Shown here piece by piece: positions 29,076 to 39,125 of a stretch of 64,000 nt of DNA. The stretch's first letter is position 1, and the number at the start of each line of letters is the position of its first letter. Made by a program: the position numbers and the translations under genes. The DNA is taken from assembly GCF_011388195.1 (NCBI RefSeq), contig NZ_CP049990.1:2604001-2668000 (forward strand). Direction: 5' to 3'. The notes under the pieces were generated by a model that saw only the letters and a list, made by a program, of their open reading frames with translations, did not search any database and had not been told where the DNA came from. The DNA is from Pusillimonas sp. DMV24BSW_D (GTDB taxonomy: Bacteria; Pseudomonadota; Gammaproteobacteria; Burkholderiales; Burkholderiaceae_B).

Positions 29076-29464
29076 AAAAAACGCTGGGCCGACCACAGCC
29101 CAAGAAAGGTCAGGGTTAACGAACCTGCCAGGCTAACCAGCGCGTAGCCCAATGCGGGAAAATACTCGCCCCGGGAAATAAGACCCACCGTTTCCGCTGA
29201 AAACGTTGAAAACGTCGTTAAACCACCCAACAAACCGGTGATAAGAAAAAGACGAAGCCATTCGGGTGAATCGGCAAAATGCATCAACACGCCAAGAAGC
29301 AAGCCAATAGCATAAGCGCCGATAAAGTTGGCGGCTAATGTACCCCAAGGCATAAACGCGCCCGCGTGATTCAACCACAGCCCCAACAACCAACGCGCGA
29401 CAGCGCCAAAAGCCGCCCCCAAACCAACCGCAACAATATTGCTGAATGTCAGGGGCGTAGCCAT
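29072..29464 (-). CDS. crcB: Fluoride exporter CrcB/Fluc
   Basis: A 130-residue four-span membrane protein that forms a dimeric fluoride channel. Characteristic segments are GAVARWLLG near residue 18-26, PWGTLAANFIGA, and GLLGGLTTFSTFSAE, the TFST break and central sodium-site region. The start at 29464 is set by AAGGA seven bases upstream; a 19-codon longer frame would run into thrC. It follows thrC by ten bases. No fluoride riboswitch is visible, since the upstream sequence is thrC coding. Confidence 0.93.
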   Translation of the reverse strand: MATPLTFSNIVAVGLGAAFGAVARWLLGLWLNHAGAFMPWGTLAANFIGAYAIGLLLGVLMHFADSPEWLRLFLITGLLGGLTTFSTFSAETVGLISRGEYFPALGYALVSLAGSLTLTFLGLWSAQRFF

Positions 29465-29474
29465 TCGGCGATCC

Positions 29475-30887
29475 TTAATAAATTTTGGCGTGATCCTGAA
29501 TGTATCGGCGTACCGCTTCAAGGCTACAATCCATCACCTCCACTTTCTGCGGCAACGAACCAAGATCGCGCAAGTGCTCTGGTGCCGGTGCGGGTTGGCC
29601 AATGGCTTCTTGTATTGTCTCACTGAACTTGGCCGGCAAAGCGGTTTCCAGTACCAGCATAGGAACACCGGGCTCGACAAAGGCACGCGCCACTTTCACC
29701 CCATCGGCTGTGTGAGGGTCAATTAGAACACCCGTGCCCTCATGAACCGCCTTAATGGTGGCCAGACGATCAGCATGAGTGCTAACCCCGCTGGCAAAGC
29801 CATAGCGAGACTCAAACTCCGGTTTCAAATTGCTAAGGTCAAAGTAACCCTTTTCACCCAGCTCTTTCCATAGTGCCGCAACTCGTGCTCCGTCTTGTCC
29901 GACAAGGTCGAACACGAAACGTTCGAAATTGGACGCCCGGGAGATATCCATGGATGGGCTGGAAGTGGCATGGGTTTGTGCAGCTGAACGGGGCCGGTAT
30001 ACCCCGGTGCGGAAAAATTCTTCCAAAACATTGTTTTCGTTGGTGGCCAACACCAAACGCCGAATCGGCAAACCCATTTGACGCGCCAGATGCCCAGAAA
30101 GAATGTTACCGAAATTGCCCGAAGGTACGGCAAACGAGACTGGCTGATCAGGGCCGGTCGTTACGCGCAACCAACCCCAGAAGTAATAAACTACCTGAGC
30201 GGCAATGCGGGCCCAATTAATAGAGTTAACGGCACCCAAACGGTACTGAGCCTTGAAATCGAGATCAGACGACAACGCTTTCACGATATCCTGACACTCG
30301 TCGAACACCCCCTTCACAGCCAGATTATGGATGTTTTCGTCTTGCAGGGAATACATCTGGGCGCGCTGGAAGTCGCTCATTCGGCCATGCGGCGAAAGCA
30401 TGAACACGGCCACCCCTTTTTTGCCACGCAAAGCATATTCGGCAGCCGACCCGGTATCACCCGACGTGGCGCCCAGGATATTCAGACTGGTTCCACGCTT
30501 TTCAAGCACATATTCGAAAACCTGGCCCAGAAACTGCATGGCCATATCTTTGAACGCCAGCGTTGGGCCCTGCGATAACCCTAATAAACTCACACCGTGA
30601 TCAAGCGGCTTGACCGGTACAATATCAACCGAACCAAAATTCTCAACGGTATAGGCCGCTGCGGTTAGCCTGGCCAAATCGGCCGGCGGAATATCATCGA
30701 TAAACAAACCCAGAACCTGAGCAGCCAACTCGGAATATGACAGTGACCGCCAAGACTCAAGCGTTTGTGCCGATACCTGCGGCAATTGCTCAGGCAAAGC
30801 CAGGCCACCGTCAGGTGCCAGACCTTCAAGCAAAATGTCGGAGAACGGTTGGGGCGTCATGCCGCCCCGGGTTGAGCGATATTTCAT
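29475..30887 (-). CDS. thrC: Threonine synthase
   Basis: PLP enzyme converting O-phosphohomoserine to threonine. At 470 residues it is the longer proteobacterial form. The PLP lysine is Lys 113 in LAFKDMAMQF; the phosphate-binding GATSGDTG follows near residue 140. It overlaps hom by four bases and is followed by crcB after ten bases. Confidence 0.96.
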   Translation of the reverse strand: MKYRSTRGGMTPQPFSDILLEGLAPDGGLALPEQLPQVSAQTLESWRSLSYSELAAQVLGLFIDDIPPADLARLTAAAYTVENFGSVDIVPVKPLDHGVSLLGLSQGPTLAFKDMAMQFLGQVFEYVLEKRGTSLNILGATSGDTGSAAEYALRGKKGVAVFMLSPHGRMSDFQRAQMYSLQDENIHNLAVKGVFDECQDIVKALSSDLDFKAQYRLGAVNSINWARIAAQVVYYFWGWLRVTTGPDQPVSFAVPSGNFGNILSGHLARQMGLPIRRLVLATNENNVLEEFFRTGVYRPRSAAQTHATSSPSMDISRASNFERFVFDLVGQDGARVAALWKELGEKGYFDLSNLKPEFESRYGFASGVSTHADRLATIKAVHEGTGVLIDPHTADGVKVARAFVEPGVPMLVLETALPAKFSETIQEAIGQPAPAPEHLRDLGSLPQKVEVMDCSLEAVRRYIQDHAKIY

Positions 30888-32188
30888 AGCAGGCTTTCCA
30901 CCCTTAACCGAATAACGTTTGAACGTACAAACGGCAGATTCTGGATTTCCTCAAGCGCGAGGTCGATATTGCCCTCACGCGCTTCATGAGAAAGGAAAAT
31001 AATGTCGGCATCAGCCGGACCATGAGGCTCCTGAAACATGGAACCAATGGATATTTCGTGATTTGCCAAAATACGGGCCACTTCAGCCAATACGCCCGGA
31101 CGATCGTCTACGCGCATGCGCAAATAGTAAGACGACACCACATCGGCCATGTCGAGTACCGGCGTATCAGCCATAGATCCAGGCTGGAATGCCAAATGCG
31201 GCACCTGATGGCCGGGATCAGCAAATTGCAAGCGCGTCACGTCGACCAGGTCGGCTACCACGGCTGAGGCTGTAGGCATTTCGCCCGCCCCTTGTCCGTA
31301 ATACAACGTGGGCCCCACGATATCGCCTTGCACCTGCACGGCATTCATCGCACCTTCGACGCTGGCCAGGAGGCGTTCGATGGGAATCAAGGTGGGGTGC
31401 ACACGTAATTCGATACCCTGACTGGTGCGACGCGTAATACCCAGGAGCTTGATGCGATAACTCAGACGTTCAGCATGTGCGATGTCTTCCTTGGCCAAAG
31501 TGGTGATGCCCTCTGTGTGCACTTTACTGAATTGCACGGGAATGCCAAACGCGAGCGAAGCCAGCAAACTCAGCTTGTGCGCGGCGTCTACCCCTTCGAT
31601 ATCGAAAGTAGGATCGGCTTCCGCGTAACCCAGGCGCTGAGCGTCGGCCAGCGCCTCGTTGAACGACAGGCCCTTAAGCCGCATTTCCGACAGAATATAG
31701 TTCGTGGTGCCGTTGATAATACCGGCCAACCATTGAATTCGATTGGCGGTTAAGCCTTCTCGAATAGCCTTGACAATAGGAACTCCGCCGGCCACCGCTG
31801 CTTCGAAAGCCACCATAGTGCCTTTCTTATGCGCAGCGTCGAAAATTTCATTGCCGTGTTTGGCAAGCAAGGCTTTGTTGGCTGTCACCACGTGTTTGCC
31901 CTGAACAATGGCTTCCATTACCCACTCACGCGCAACGGTTTCACCACCTACAAGCTCAACCACGATGTCGATATCGGGACGACGCACGATTTCAAGCCCA
32001 TCTTGCGTTACATAGACTTGATCGCCAACCAAGGCCCGGGCTTTTTCGACATTGCGAACGGCTACCGCCACCACTTCTATTTTGCGACCGGCACGACGAG
32101 CGATTTCCTCTGCATTCTGAACCAGAACCTTCCAGGTACCACCACCAACAACACCCAGCCCCAGCAAACCCACTTTTACAGAATTCAT
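30884..32188 (-). CDS. hom: Homoserine dehydrogenase
   Basis: Reduces aspartate semialdehyde to homoserine. The 434-residue protein has an N-terminal NAD(P)-binding motif [12 protein letters not shown] (8-19), the catalytic central region with NGTTNYIL, and a C-terminal ACT domain (about 350-430) with [14 protein letters not shown], typical of threonine feedback control. It is a stand-alone enzyme, not fused to aspartokinase. It overlaps both thrC and alaC by ATGA-type junctions. Confidence 0.96.
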   Translation of the reverse strand: MNSVKVGLLGLGVVGGGTWKVLVQNAEEIARRAGRKIEVVAVAVRNVEKARALVGDQVYVTQDGLEIVRRPDIDIVVELVGGETVAREWVMEAIVQGKHVVTANKALLAKHGNEIFDAAHKKGTMVAFEAAVAGGVPIVKAIREGLTANRIQWLAGIINGTTNYILSEMRLKGLSFNEALADAQRLGYAEADPTFDIEGVDAAHKLSLLASLAFGIPVQFSKVHTEGITTLAKEDIAHAERLSYRIKLLGITRRTSQGIELRVHPTLIPIERLLASVEGAMNAVQVQGDIVGPTLYYGQGAGEMPTASAVVADLVDVTRLQFADPGHQVPHLAFQPGSMADTPVLDMADVVSSYYLRMRVDDRPGVLAEVARILANHEISIGSMFQEPHGPADADIIFLSHEAREGNIDLALEEIQNLPFVRSNVIRLRVESLL

Positions 32189-33372
32189 TTAATCAACCCA
32201 TCTTTACGAAACATTTCTTTAATGCCGCGCACCGCCTGCCGGGTGCGTTGCTCGTTTTCTATCAGTGCGAAGCGCACGTAATCGTCGCCGTACTCGCCAA
32301 AGCCAACGCCCGGCGAGACGGCCACCTTGGCTTCGGCAAGCAGCTTCTTGGAAAACTCCAGCGACCCCGATGAACGATAGGCTTCCGGTATTTTGGCCCA
32401 AATATACATTGACGCTTTTGGAATATCGACCATCCACCCCGCGTCATGCAAGCCTTTGGCCAGCACGTCACGGCGGCTGCGATATTGCTCAACCACCTCG
32501 TGCACACAGTCTTGCGGCCCTTCCAGCGCCGTAATGGAGGCAACCTGAATGGGTGTGAAAGTGCCGTAATCGTGATAGCTCTTGATGCGCGCCAGCGCAT
32601 TCACCAGTTCGGCGTTACCCACCATGAAGCCCACACGCCAGCCGGCCATGTTGTAACTTTTACTCATGGTGAAAAACTCAACGGCAACGTCGCGAGCGCC
32701 TTCGACCTGCAAAATGGAAGGCGCAACATAACCGTCGAAAGTAATATCGGCATAAGCCAGATCATGCACCACCAAGATATTGTGCTCTTTGGCCAGCGCA
32801 ACAATACGCTCGAAAAACGACAGTTCGACACACTGGGCTGTTGGATTGCTGGGGAACCCCAGAATCATCATTTTGGGCTTCGGAATACTTTCTTTCACCG
32901 CCCGTTCAATTTCCTCGAAGAAATCGAGGCCCGGCGTCATGGGAACAGAACGAATATTGGCCCCGGCGATCACCGCGCCGTAAATATGAATCGGATAACT
33001 GGGATTTGGCACAAGAACCGTATCACCGCGCTCGAGCGTGGCCAGCATCAAATGCGCCAACCCCTCTTTGGAGCCAATGGTCACGATGGCTTCGGTGTCC
33101 GGGTCGATTTGAACGTCGTAACGCCGCCCGTACCAGTCGGAAATAGCCTTGCGCAAACGCGGGATCCCTTTTGAAACGGAATAGCCATGTGTATTGGGCC
33201 GCGACGCAACCTCGACCAACTTGTCGACAATGTGTTTGGGCGTCGGGCCGTCTGGGTTACCCATCGACATATCAATAATATCCTCGCCACGACGCCGCGC
33301 CGCCATTTTGAGCTCGCCGGTAATGTTGAACACATAGGGCGGCAGGCGCTCGATACGAGGAAAATTCGTCAT
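32185..33372 (-). CDS. alaC: Alanine transaminase AlaC-type aminotransferase
   Basis: A fold-type I PLP aminotransferase of 395 residues. The PLP lysine is Lys 238 in [23 protein letters not shown] (about 173-180) and HDLAYADI (203-210) are the usual cofactor contacts. Close relatives are labelled AlaC/YfdZ, which transaminates between alanine/glutamate and 2-oxo acids; the exact substrate is inferred from family resemblance. It is the first gene of the alaC-hom-thrC unit. Confidence 0.88.
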   Translation of the reverse strand: MTNFPRIERLPPYVFNITGELKMAARRRGEDIIDMSMGNPDGPTPKHIVDKLVEVASRPNTHGYSVSKGIPRLRKAISDWYGRRYDVQIDPDTEAIVTIGSKEGLAHLMLATLERGDTVLVPNPSYPIHIYGAVIAGANIRSVPMTPGLDFFEEIERAVKESIPKPKMMILGFPSNPTAQCVELSFFERIVALAKEHNILVVHDLAYADITFDGYVAPSILQVEGARDVAVEFFTMSKSYNMAGWRVGFMVGNAELVNALARIKSYHDYGTFTPIQVASITALEGPQDCVHEVVEQYRSRRDVLAKGLHDAGWMVDIPKASMYIWAKIPEAYRSSGSLEFSKKLLAEAKVAVSPGVGFGEYGDDYVRFALIENEQRTRQAVRGIKEMFRKDGLIK

Positions 33373-33462
33373 GATGAATCCTTGTTTTTTCTTAAGGGGT
33401 CAGATAAAGCAAATAACCTAGTAGTTTAGCCGATTGGATACTGCAATAAAAGCGAAACACGT

Positions 33463-33493
33463 TTGCACTGCGGGTTTCAGATTGCGATATGAT
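33463..33493 (+). promoter_or_regulatory. Possible promoter of the Mth938-domain gene
   Basis: TTGCAC (33463-33468) and TATGAT (33488-33493) are separated by 19 bases, about 25 bases before the GTG start at 33518. The spacer is longer than ideal, so this is a weak call in the 145-base region between divergent genes. Confidence 0.3.
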
Positions 33494-33517
33494 CATTGGT
33501 GAATAAAGGAGTTTTTT

Positions 33518-33964
33518 GTGCAACTGCAAGCTGAATCGAATCCGGCACTGAATACCGTCACGGCCTATGGTGAGCGCTTCATTGAAATTAATGCGGTGTC
33601 CTACAAACATGCCGTGTATTTTGCCCCGGAAGGCCCGGTGAATACTTGGCAGGTCGGCAGTATTGCCGACATCAACGGCGCCTCGCTGCAGGCCATAGCC
33701 GGGGTGGAAAAACGCAAGCTGGACCCGCTTGACTTTCTTGACGGGCGTACCGGCCTAAGCAAAGCTGATAACGCACCCGAAGTACTGCTTATCGGAACGG
33801 GGCAAACCCAACATTTTCTGCCGTCACACATAACCCAACCGCTGCTTGACATTGGCATTGGTGTGGAAACCATGAGCACATACGCCGCAGCGCGAACCTA
33901 CAATATTTTAATGAGCGAGGGGCGCCGTGTTGTTGCGGCGCTTTTACCACTGGAGCAAAAATGA
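33518..33964 (+). CDS. Mth938-like domain-containing protein
   Basis: A 148-residue protein of the Mth938/DUF498 family, whose structural relatives include a mitochondrial respiratory complex I assembly factor; bacterial function is unsettled. Visible segments are EVLLIGTGQTQHFLP near residue 88-102 and GIGVETMSTYAAARTYNILMSEGRRV. It starts with GTG, supported by AAAGGAG six bases upstream. Its stop overlaps the bcp start by four bases, so the two are co-translated. Confidence 0.85.
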   Translation: MQLQAESNPALNTVTAYGERFIEINAVSYKHAVYFAPEGPVNTWQVGSIADINGASLQAIAGVEKRKLDPLDFLDGRTGLSKADNAPEVLLIGTGQTQHFLPSHITQPLLDIGIGVETMSTYAAARTYNILMSEGRRVVAALLPLEQK

Positions 33965-34428
33965 GCGAAGTCACTTTAGGTAAAGCCATTCCCAAATTTT
34001 CCGCCGAAAGCACCGACGGCGTAGTCGACAATGCACGCCTGAAAGGCAAATGGACTGTGCTTTATTTTTACCCGAAAGACAACACACCGGGTTGCACCAC
34101 GCAAGCGCAAAATTTTCGCGACCAGCTCAATGAGTTTGCGGCGCTCGACTGCCAAATCATCGGTGTTTCGCGCGACTCTCTTAAATCGCACGGAAATTTT
34201 ATCGATAAGCAATCGCTGCCCTTCCCACTCGTTTCCGATCCTGAAGAAACACTGTGTGAATTGTTCGGGGTCATGAAACTAAAGAATATGTACGGCAAAC
34301 AAGTACGCGGAATCGAACGCAGCACCTTTCTAATTAACCCTAAAGGCATACTTGTTCAGGAATGGCGTGGGCTGAAAGTGCCCGGGCATGTCGATCAAGT
34401 TTTACAGGCGGTGAAAGACGCCGCTTAA
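33961..34428 (+). CDS. bcp: Peroxiredoxin, Bcp/PrxQ type
   Basis: Thiol peroxidase of 155 residues. The peroxidatic Cys is residue 45 in TPGCTTQA; the position five residues later, Cys in two-cysteine Bcp proteins, is not Cys here (Gln-Asn), so recycling must use another Cys (such as 64 or the one in ETLCELFG) or an external thiol. It reduces hydrogen peroxide and organic hydroperoxides in the cytoplasm. It overlaps the Mth938-domain gene. Confidence 0.93.
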   Translation: MSEVTLGKAIPKFSAESTDGVVDNARLKGKWTVLYFYPKDNTPGCTTQAQNFRDQLNEFAALDCQIIGVSRDSLKSHGNFIDKQSLPFPLVSDPEETLCELFGVMKLKNMYGKQVRGIERSTFLINPKGILVQEWRGLKVPGHVDQVLQAVKDAA

Positions 34429-34500
34429 ATCGCTCAAACTCAGCTTGTCGTTGCGAACTTTCGCATTTAACCATGCAGTTACTCCGGAGCCACTCCCCTT

Positions 34501-36132
34501 ATGCCACTGCCAAAGTTGCCCTCCCGCATGGGAACTGTCGTTAGCGCCACCGAAACACCCTCAGCAAAATCTGCACCAGAGAGCAAGCCGGCCGCCCAGG
34601 CAGCCCAACCCGCCGCACGCCGCACGCAAAAAGCGCCTGCGGCGCCGGCCGCAACAAAACGTGCGGCCGATAAGCAGCCCGCCACCGGGCCCAAGCTGGC
34701 GGTGGTTAGCAGTAACGGTAGTCGCAAAAAGCGGCTACCCGAGAATCAGCGGAAACTTTTCGTACTCGATACAAACGTACTACTGCATGACTCGAACTGC
34801 ATTTTCAAATTCGAAGAGCACGACATTTTCCTGCCCATGCTGGTTCTGGAAGAGCTCGACCACCAAAAGAAAGGCATGTCGGAGGTGGCGCGCAACGCGC
34901 GGCAGGTTAGCCGATACCTGGACGGCCTGGTAAGTGAACAAGGCAAACTCGATAAAGGCGTCCTGCTTGATAAGTTGGGCAATGTCGACGCACTGGGCAC
35001 GCTGCACTTTCAGACGACGGCATTAAGTTCCGATCTGCCTATTTCCCTGCCCATCGGCAAAGCCGACAACGTCATACTAAGCGTTGTTCATGCTTTGCAA
35101 GCACGCCATCCAAAACGCGAAGTGACGTTGGTTTCGAAAGACATCAACATGCGTCTTAAAGCCCTCTCGCTGGGCTTGCGCGCGGAAGACTACTACAACG
35201 ATCGCGTCATTGACGATTCCGACCTGCTGTACGAAGGCGTCATGCCGTTGCCCGATAACTTTTGGACCAAACACGGCAAAGATGTTGAGTCATGGCAACA
35301 AGGCGGCGTGACTTACTACCGCATAAAAGGGCCGCTTTGCTCGCAATTCATGGTGAATGAGTTCGTTTACTTCGAAGGCGAACTCCCCCTCTACGCCCAG
35401 GTCAAAGAGGTCAATGGAAAAAGTGCGGTACTCGCCACAATTCGCGACTATAGCCACGGCAAAAATAACGTGTGGGGCGTCACAGCCCGCAACCGTGAGC
35501 AAAACTTTGCGCTGAACCTGCTCATGAACCCCGAATGTGATTTCGTGTCATTGCTGGGCCAGGCTGGTACAGGCAAAACACTGCTTGCGCTGGCTGCAGG
35601 GTTAACCCAAACACTGGAAACCAAGCGCTATACGGAAATTATTATTACCCGCGCCACCGTGCCGGTTGGCGACGATATCGGTTTTCTCCCGGGTACGGAA
35701 GAAGAAAAGATGCTGCCTTGGATGGGCGCACTGGAAGATAACCTGGAAGTGCTTCATTTAGGCTCCGGCAATGCCGACAACAATCTGGATTGGAGTAAAA
35801 ACCCAACCATGGAGCTCATTCGTTCGCGCATCAAGGTCAAGTCAATGAATTTTATGCGTGGGCGTACTTTCCTGAACAAATTCCTCATTATTGACGAGGC
35901 ACAAAACCTGACTCCCAAGCAAATGAAAACCCTGGTTACCCGTGCGGGCCCAGGAACCAAAATTATCTGTTTAGGTAATATTGCGCAAATTGACACGCCC
36001 TACTTAACCGAAGGTAGCTCCGGCCTCACCTATGTGGTTGATCGCTTCAAAGGTTGGCCGCACTCCGGCCATATCACGCTGCAACGGGGAGAGCGCTCAC
36101 GGCTGGCCGACTACGCCAGTGAAGCGCTCTAA
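34501..36132 (+). CDS. PhoH family protein with N-terminal PIN domain
   Basis: A 543-residue fusion of PIN ribonuclease and PhoH ATPase (PhoH2/YlaK type). Residues 1-80 are a low-complexity Ala/Pro/Lys-rich linker. The PIN domain begins FVLDTNVLLHD with Asp 90, and further acidic residues at Glu 118/119, Asp 189 and Asp 214. The PhoH part has Walker A GQAGTGKT at 353-360 and Walker B FLIIDEAQN. Mycobacterial relatives unwind and cleave RNA, so RNA metabolism is the likely role. The ribosome site is weak (GGAG eleven bases before the ATG). pdxA follows 17 bases later. Confidence 0.92.
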   Translation: MPLPKLPSRMGTVVSATETPSAKSAPESKPAAQAAQPAARRTQKAPAAPAATKRAADKQPATGPKLAVVSSNGSRKKRLPENQRKLFVLDTNVLLHDSNCIFKFEEHDIFLPMLVLEELDHQKKGMSEVARNARQVSRYLDGLVSEQGKLDKGVLLDKLGNVDALGTLHFQTTALSSDLPISLPIGKADNVILSVVHALQARHPKREVTLVSKDINMRLKALSLGLRAEDYYNDRVIDDSDLLYEGVMPLPDNFWTKHGKDVESWQQGGVTYYRIKGPLCSQFMVNEFVYFEGELPLYAQVKEVNGKSAVLATIRDYSHGKNNVWGVTARNREQNFALNLLMNPECDFVSLLGQAGTGKTLLALAAGLTQTLETKRYTEIIITRATVPVGDDIGFLPGTEEEKMLPWMGALEDNLEVLHLGSGNADNNLDWSKNPTMELIRSRIKVKSMNFMRGRTFLNKFLIIDEAQNLTPKQMKTLVTRAGPGTKIICLGNIAQIDTPYLTEGSSGLTYVVDRFKGWPHSGHITLQRGERSRLADYASEAL

Positions 36133-36149
36133 AACCACTGGGTCGATAA

Positions 36150-37160
36150 ATGAACGCTCAAGGCCGCCTTCACCACAAACCGATCGGTATCACTATGGGT
36201 GATGCGGCCGGCATCGGGCCTGAAATCATTGCCAAACTGTTCAGCCAACCATTGTCCGCACCGGCAGTGGTATACGGCGATGCCGGTGTTTTGAAACGAA
36301 CGATCAAGCAGCTCGGACTCAACCCCTCACTTGCCGTGGTCGAGCTTGATGATATTGAATCTTTTTCACCTGGTCACAACCTTCAAGTGATCTCTCGCAT
36401 CGCGCCGCTACCGGAATCCATACAAGCCGGCCAAATAAACGCTGACGCCGGGCGCGGCGCATATGAATATTTATGCCATGCTATTGACGACGCAAACTCA
36501 GGGCAGTTAAGAGCCATTGTGACGGCACCCTTGCACAAAAAGGCCATGCAGTTAGGCGGTGCCGATTTTCCCGGGCATACAGAAATTCTCGCGCAACGCA
36601 CCGGAACCAAGCACTTTGCCATGATGCTGGCCAATCATGAATTGCGGGTTATTTTGGTCACGATTCACATACCGCTCAACCAGGTCAGCGCTAGCCTGAC
36701 CCAAGAACGGGAACTGCAAACCATACGCCTGGCGCACGACGCCTGCAAGCACGCTGGGGTTGCCCACCCCCGCATCGCCGTTGCCGGCGTTAACCCGCAT
36801 GCAGGCGAAAATGGACGTTTTGGCCAAGAAGAAAAAGAAATCATCACGCCCGCAATTCAGCAAGCACAGCGCGAAGGTATTAACGCCGGCGGCCCTTTCC
36901 CGGGCGATACCATTTTTATGCGGGCCCGACGCGGTGAGTTCGATATTGTGGTTGCCCAGTATCACGACCAAGGCTTGATACCCGTGAAATACCTGGGCGT
37001 CGACCACGGTGTGAATGTTACTGTAGGGCTCCCCTTCATTCGCACCAGTGTCGATCATGGCACTGCATTTGATATTGCCGGTAAAGGGGTGGCCGACCCC
37101 AGCTCGCTCAAAGCGGCTTTCAACTTAGCCGTTACCATGACGCCACCGAACTTACATTGA
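36150..37160 (+). CDS. pdxA: 4-hydroxythreonine-4-phosphate dehydrogenase
   Basis: Pyridoxal 5-phosphate synthesis, oxidising 4-phosphohydroxy-L-threonine. It has 336 residues. Signatures: GITMGDAAGIGPEI (13-26), PGHTEILAQRT, the metal site NPHAGENG and AQYHDQGLIPVKY. It is co-directional with the PhoH gene 17 bases upstream. Its last nine bases overlap the end of the convergent dnaB, and no terminator is seen between them. Confidence 0.95.
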   Translation: MNAQGRLHHKPIGITMGDAAGIGPEIIAKLFSQPLSAPAVVYGDAGVLKRTIKQLGLNPSLAVVELDDIESFSPGHNLQVISRIAPLPESIQAGQINADAGRGAYEYLCHAIDDANSGQLRAIVTAPLHKKAMQLGGADFPGHTEILAQRTGTKHFAMMLANHELRVILVTIHIPLNQVSASLTQERELQTIRLAHDACKHAGVAHPRIAVAGVNPHAGENGRFGQEEKEIITPAIQQAQREGINAGGPFPGDTIFMRARRGEFDIVVAQYHDQGLIPVKYLGVDHGVNVTVGLPFIRTSVDHGTAFDIAGKGVADPSSLKAAFNLAVTMTPPNLH

Positions 37161-38540
37161 CGCCGCTGAAAAATTCAGAAAACGCGTGCTGGAACCCTGG
37201 AAAGTTAAACGCGTGGTGCCAATTGGGCCGTTACGTTGTTTGCCAACAATGATTTCAGCTGTACCTTTGTCGGGAGAGTCGGGGTTATAGACTTCGTCGC
37301 GGTAAATAAAGAGAATCAAATCGGCATCTTGTTCGATCGCGCCCGACTCACGCAAGTCACTCATCACCGGGCGCTTATTCGGCCGTTGCTCAAGGCTTCG
37401 ATTCAACTGTGACAGCGCAATCAGAGGGCAATTAAGTTCTTTGGCCAAACCTTTCAGCGATCGGCTGATTTCCGAAATTTCGGTTGCCCTGTTTTCACCA
37501 CTTCCACTGGCCGACATCAACTGCATGTAGTCGATCACGATTAAGCCCAATTGACCGCATTGGCGAGCCAGCCTGCGTGAACGGGCACGCACCTCCATTG
37601 CACTTAGTGCTGGGGTTTCATCAATGTAGATTTGTGCTTCCTGCACCTGTTGCACCGCATGCGTAAGACGAGGCCAGTCTTCAGCCGTAAGCTTACCGGT
37701 ACGCATACGATGCTGATCGAGCATGCCAACGGAACCGACCATACGCATGGCCAACTGTACCGCCCCCATTTCCATTGAGAACACGGCTACCGGTAAACCC
37801 TGCTCAATCGCAACATGTTCAGCAATATTCATCGAAAACGATGTTTTACCCATTGAAGGACGACCTGCAACGATGATAAGGTCTCCCGCCTGCAAACCTG
37901 AAGTCATGCGATCCAGGTCGACGAACCCGGTAGGCACACCAGTAACGTCGGAGTCTCCTTCACGATGATAAAGCTCGTCGATACGCTCCACAACTTGTGT
38001 AAGCAGGGGCTGAATTTCCTGAAAACCGGCTGCACCACGTGAACCTTCCTGCGCAATCTGGAAAACACGTGCCTCGGCTTCATCGAGTAACTGACGCGCT
38101 TCTTTACCTTGAGGGCTAAATGCCGCGGCGGATATTTCATCAGCTACCGACACCAATTTACGCAGCATCGATCGTTCGCGAACAATTTCGGCGTAGCGTC
38201 GGATATTGGCCGCCGAAGGCGTGTTGTGTGCCAACGCATTCAAATAGCTCAAGCCGCCGAGCTCTTCAGCTTTGCCGGCGCTGGCAAGCGACTCATGCAC
38301 CGTCACCACGTCGGCCGGTCGTGCCAGGCTGATCAGACGCGTGATGTGCTGCCAGATAAGACGGTGATCGTAACGATAAAAATCATCATCACCCAAAAGA
38401 TCAGTCACACGATCAAATGCCGCATTGTCCAGCAACAGACCGCCCAGAACGGATTGTTCTGCCTCGATTGAGTGCGGCGGCACACGTAAAGCCTCCAACT
38501 GAGGATCAAGCACCGAACCGGAGGTTTCCATATTTGCCAT
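37152..38540 (-). CDS. dnaB: Replicative DNA helicase DnaB
   Basis: Hexameric fork helicase of 462 residues. The N-terminal domain starts near VPPHSIEAEQSVLGGLLLD (20-38). Walker A is GRPSMGKT at 226-233, Walker B-like VIDYMQLM follows, and DLRESGAIEQDAD is the arginine-finger region. The start at 38540 is chosen because a longer frame begins inside the rplI terminator; 38531 is also possible. The ribosome site is poor. It lies downstream of the ribosomal operon, separated by a terminator. Confidence 0.96.
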   Translation of the reverse strand: MANMETSGSVLDPQLEALRVPPHSIEAEQSVLGGLLLDNAAFDRVTDLLGDDDFYRYDHRLIWQHITRLISLARPADVVTVHESLASAGKAEELGGLSYLNALAHNTPSAANIRRYAEIVRERSMLRKLVSVADEISAAAFSPQGKEARQLLDEAEARVFQIAQEGSRGAAGFQEIQPLLTQVVERIDELYHREGDSDVTGVPTGFVDLDRMTSGLQAGDLIIVAGRPSMGKTSFSMNIAEHVAIEQGLPVAVFSMEMGAVQLAMRMVGSVGMLDQHRMRTGKLTAEDWPRLTHAVQQVQEAQIYIDETPALSAMEVRARSRRLARQCGQLGLIVIDYMQLMSASGSGENRATEISEISRSLKGLAKELNCPLIALSQLNRSLEQRPNKRPVMSDLRESGAIEQDADLILFIYRDEVYNPDSPDKGTAEIIVGKQRNGPIGTTRLTFQGSSTRFLNFSAASM

Positions 38541-38551
38541 TAATTCATGTA

Positions 38552-38585
38552 CCCAAAACAAAAAAGCCGGCTTGCGCCGACTTTT
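38552..38585 (-). terminator. Rho-independent terminator of rpsF-priB-rpsR-rplI
   Basis: On the minus strand AAAAGTCGGC pairs with GCCGGCTTTT (one G-T pair) around a GCAA tetraloop at 38572-38575, followed by a T-rich tail. It stands just after rplI and ends about ten bases before the dnaB start, so dnaB either has its own promoter inside this region or depends on read-through. Confidence 0.82.
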
Positions 38586-38654
38586 AACTGAAGCTCACGG
38601 CACCGCCCAAAAGGCAAATTTACCACGAGCTTCAAAATAGGCAGAATGCGCTGC

Positions 38655-39110
38655 TTAAGCCATTTCACCTTGAACATTAATGGTGATATCGGCAACGACG
38701 TCGGCATGCAATACGACCTGAGCGGGGAACTCGCCCACCGCTTTGATAGCGCCGTCGGGCAAGCGAACCTGCGACTTCTGAACACCCTCGAAGCCGGCTT
38801 CAACCAACGCCGCGGCAATGTCCATGGTAGTAACAGAACCGAACAAACGACCGTCGACACCCGCTTTTTGCGCAATGTTTAATTGATAGCCGTTCAGCTT
38901 CTGGCCTACGGCCTCGGCTGCAGCCAGGCGCTCGGCCTGCTGCTTTTCCAGCTCGGCACGACGCTCTTCAAACTCTTTGAGCGCAACCTGCGTTGCACGA
39001 CGGGCGATTTTCTGGGGAATCAGGTAATTGCGTGCGTAGCCGTCGCGGACACGAACGACATCACCGAGGTTACCCAGGTTACTGACTTTTTCGAGCAGAA
39101 TAACTTGCAT
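38655..39110 (-). CDS. rplI: 50S ribosomal protein L9
   Basis: L9 bridges ribosome domains near the L1 stalk. It has 151 residues. The N-terminal RNA-binding domain [32 protein letters not shown] is followed by the long connecting helix rich in Ala/Glu (about 40-75) and the C-terminal domain. GAGG precedes the ATG by eight bases. It is the last gene of the S6-PriB-S18-L9 operon. Confidence 0.98.
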   Translation of the reverse strand: MQVILLEKVSNLGNLGDVVRVRDGYARNYLIPQKIARRATQVALKEFEERRAELEKQQAERLAAAEAVGQKLNGYQLNIAQKAGVDGRLFGSVTTMDIAAALVEAGFEGVQKSQVRLPDGAIKAVGEFPAQVVLHADVVADITINVQGEMA

Positions 39111-39125
39111 AATGATGACCTCGGA

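Noticed and set aside
29465-29560. A fluoride riboswitch before crcB
   Set aside because: The region is the 3-prime end of thrC coding sequence and shows no riboswitch core.
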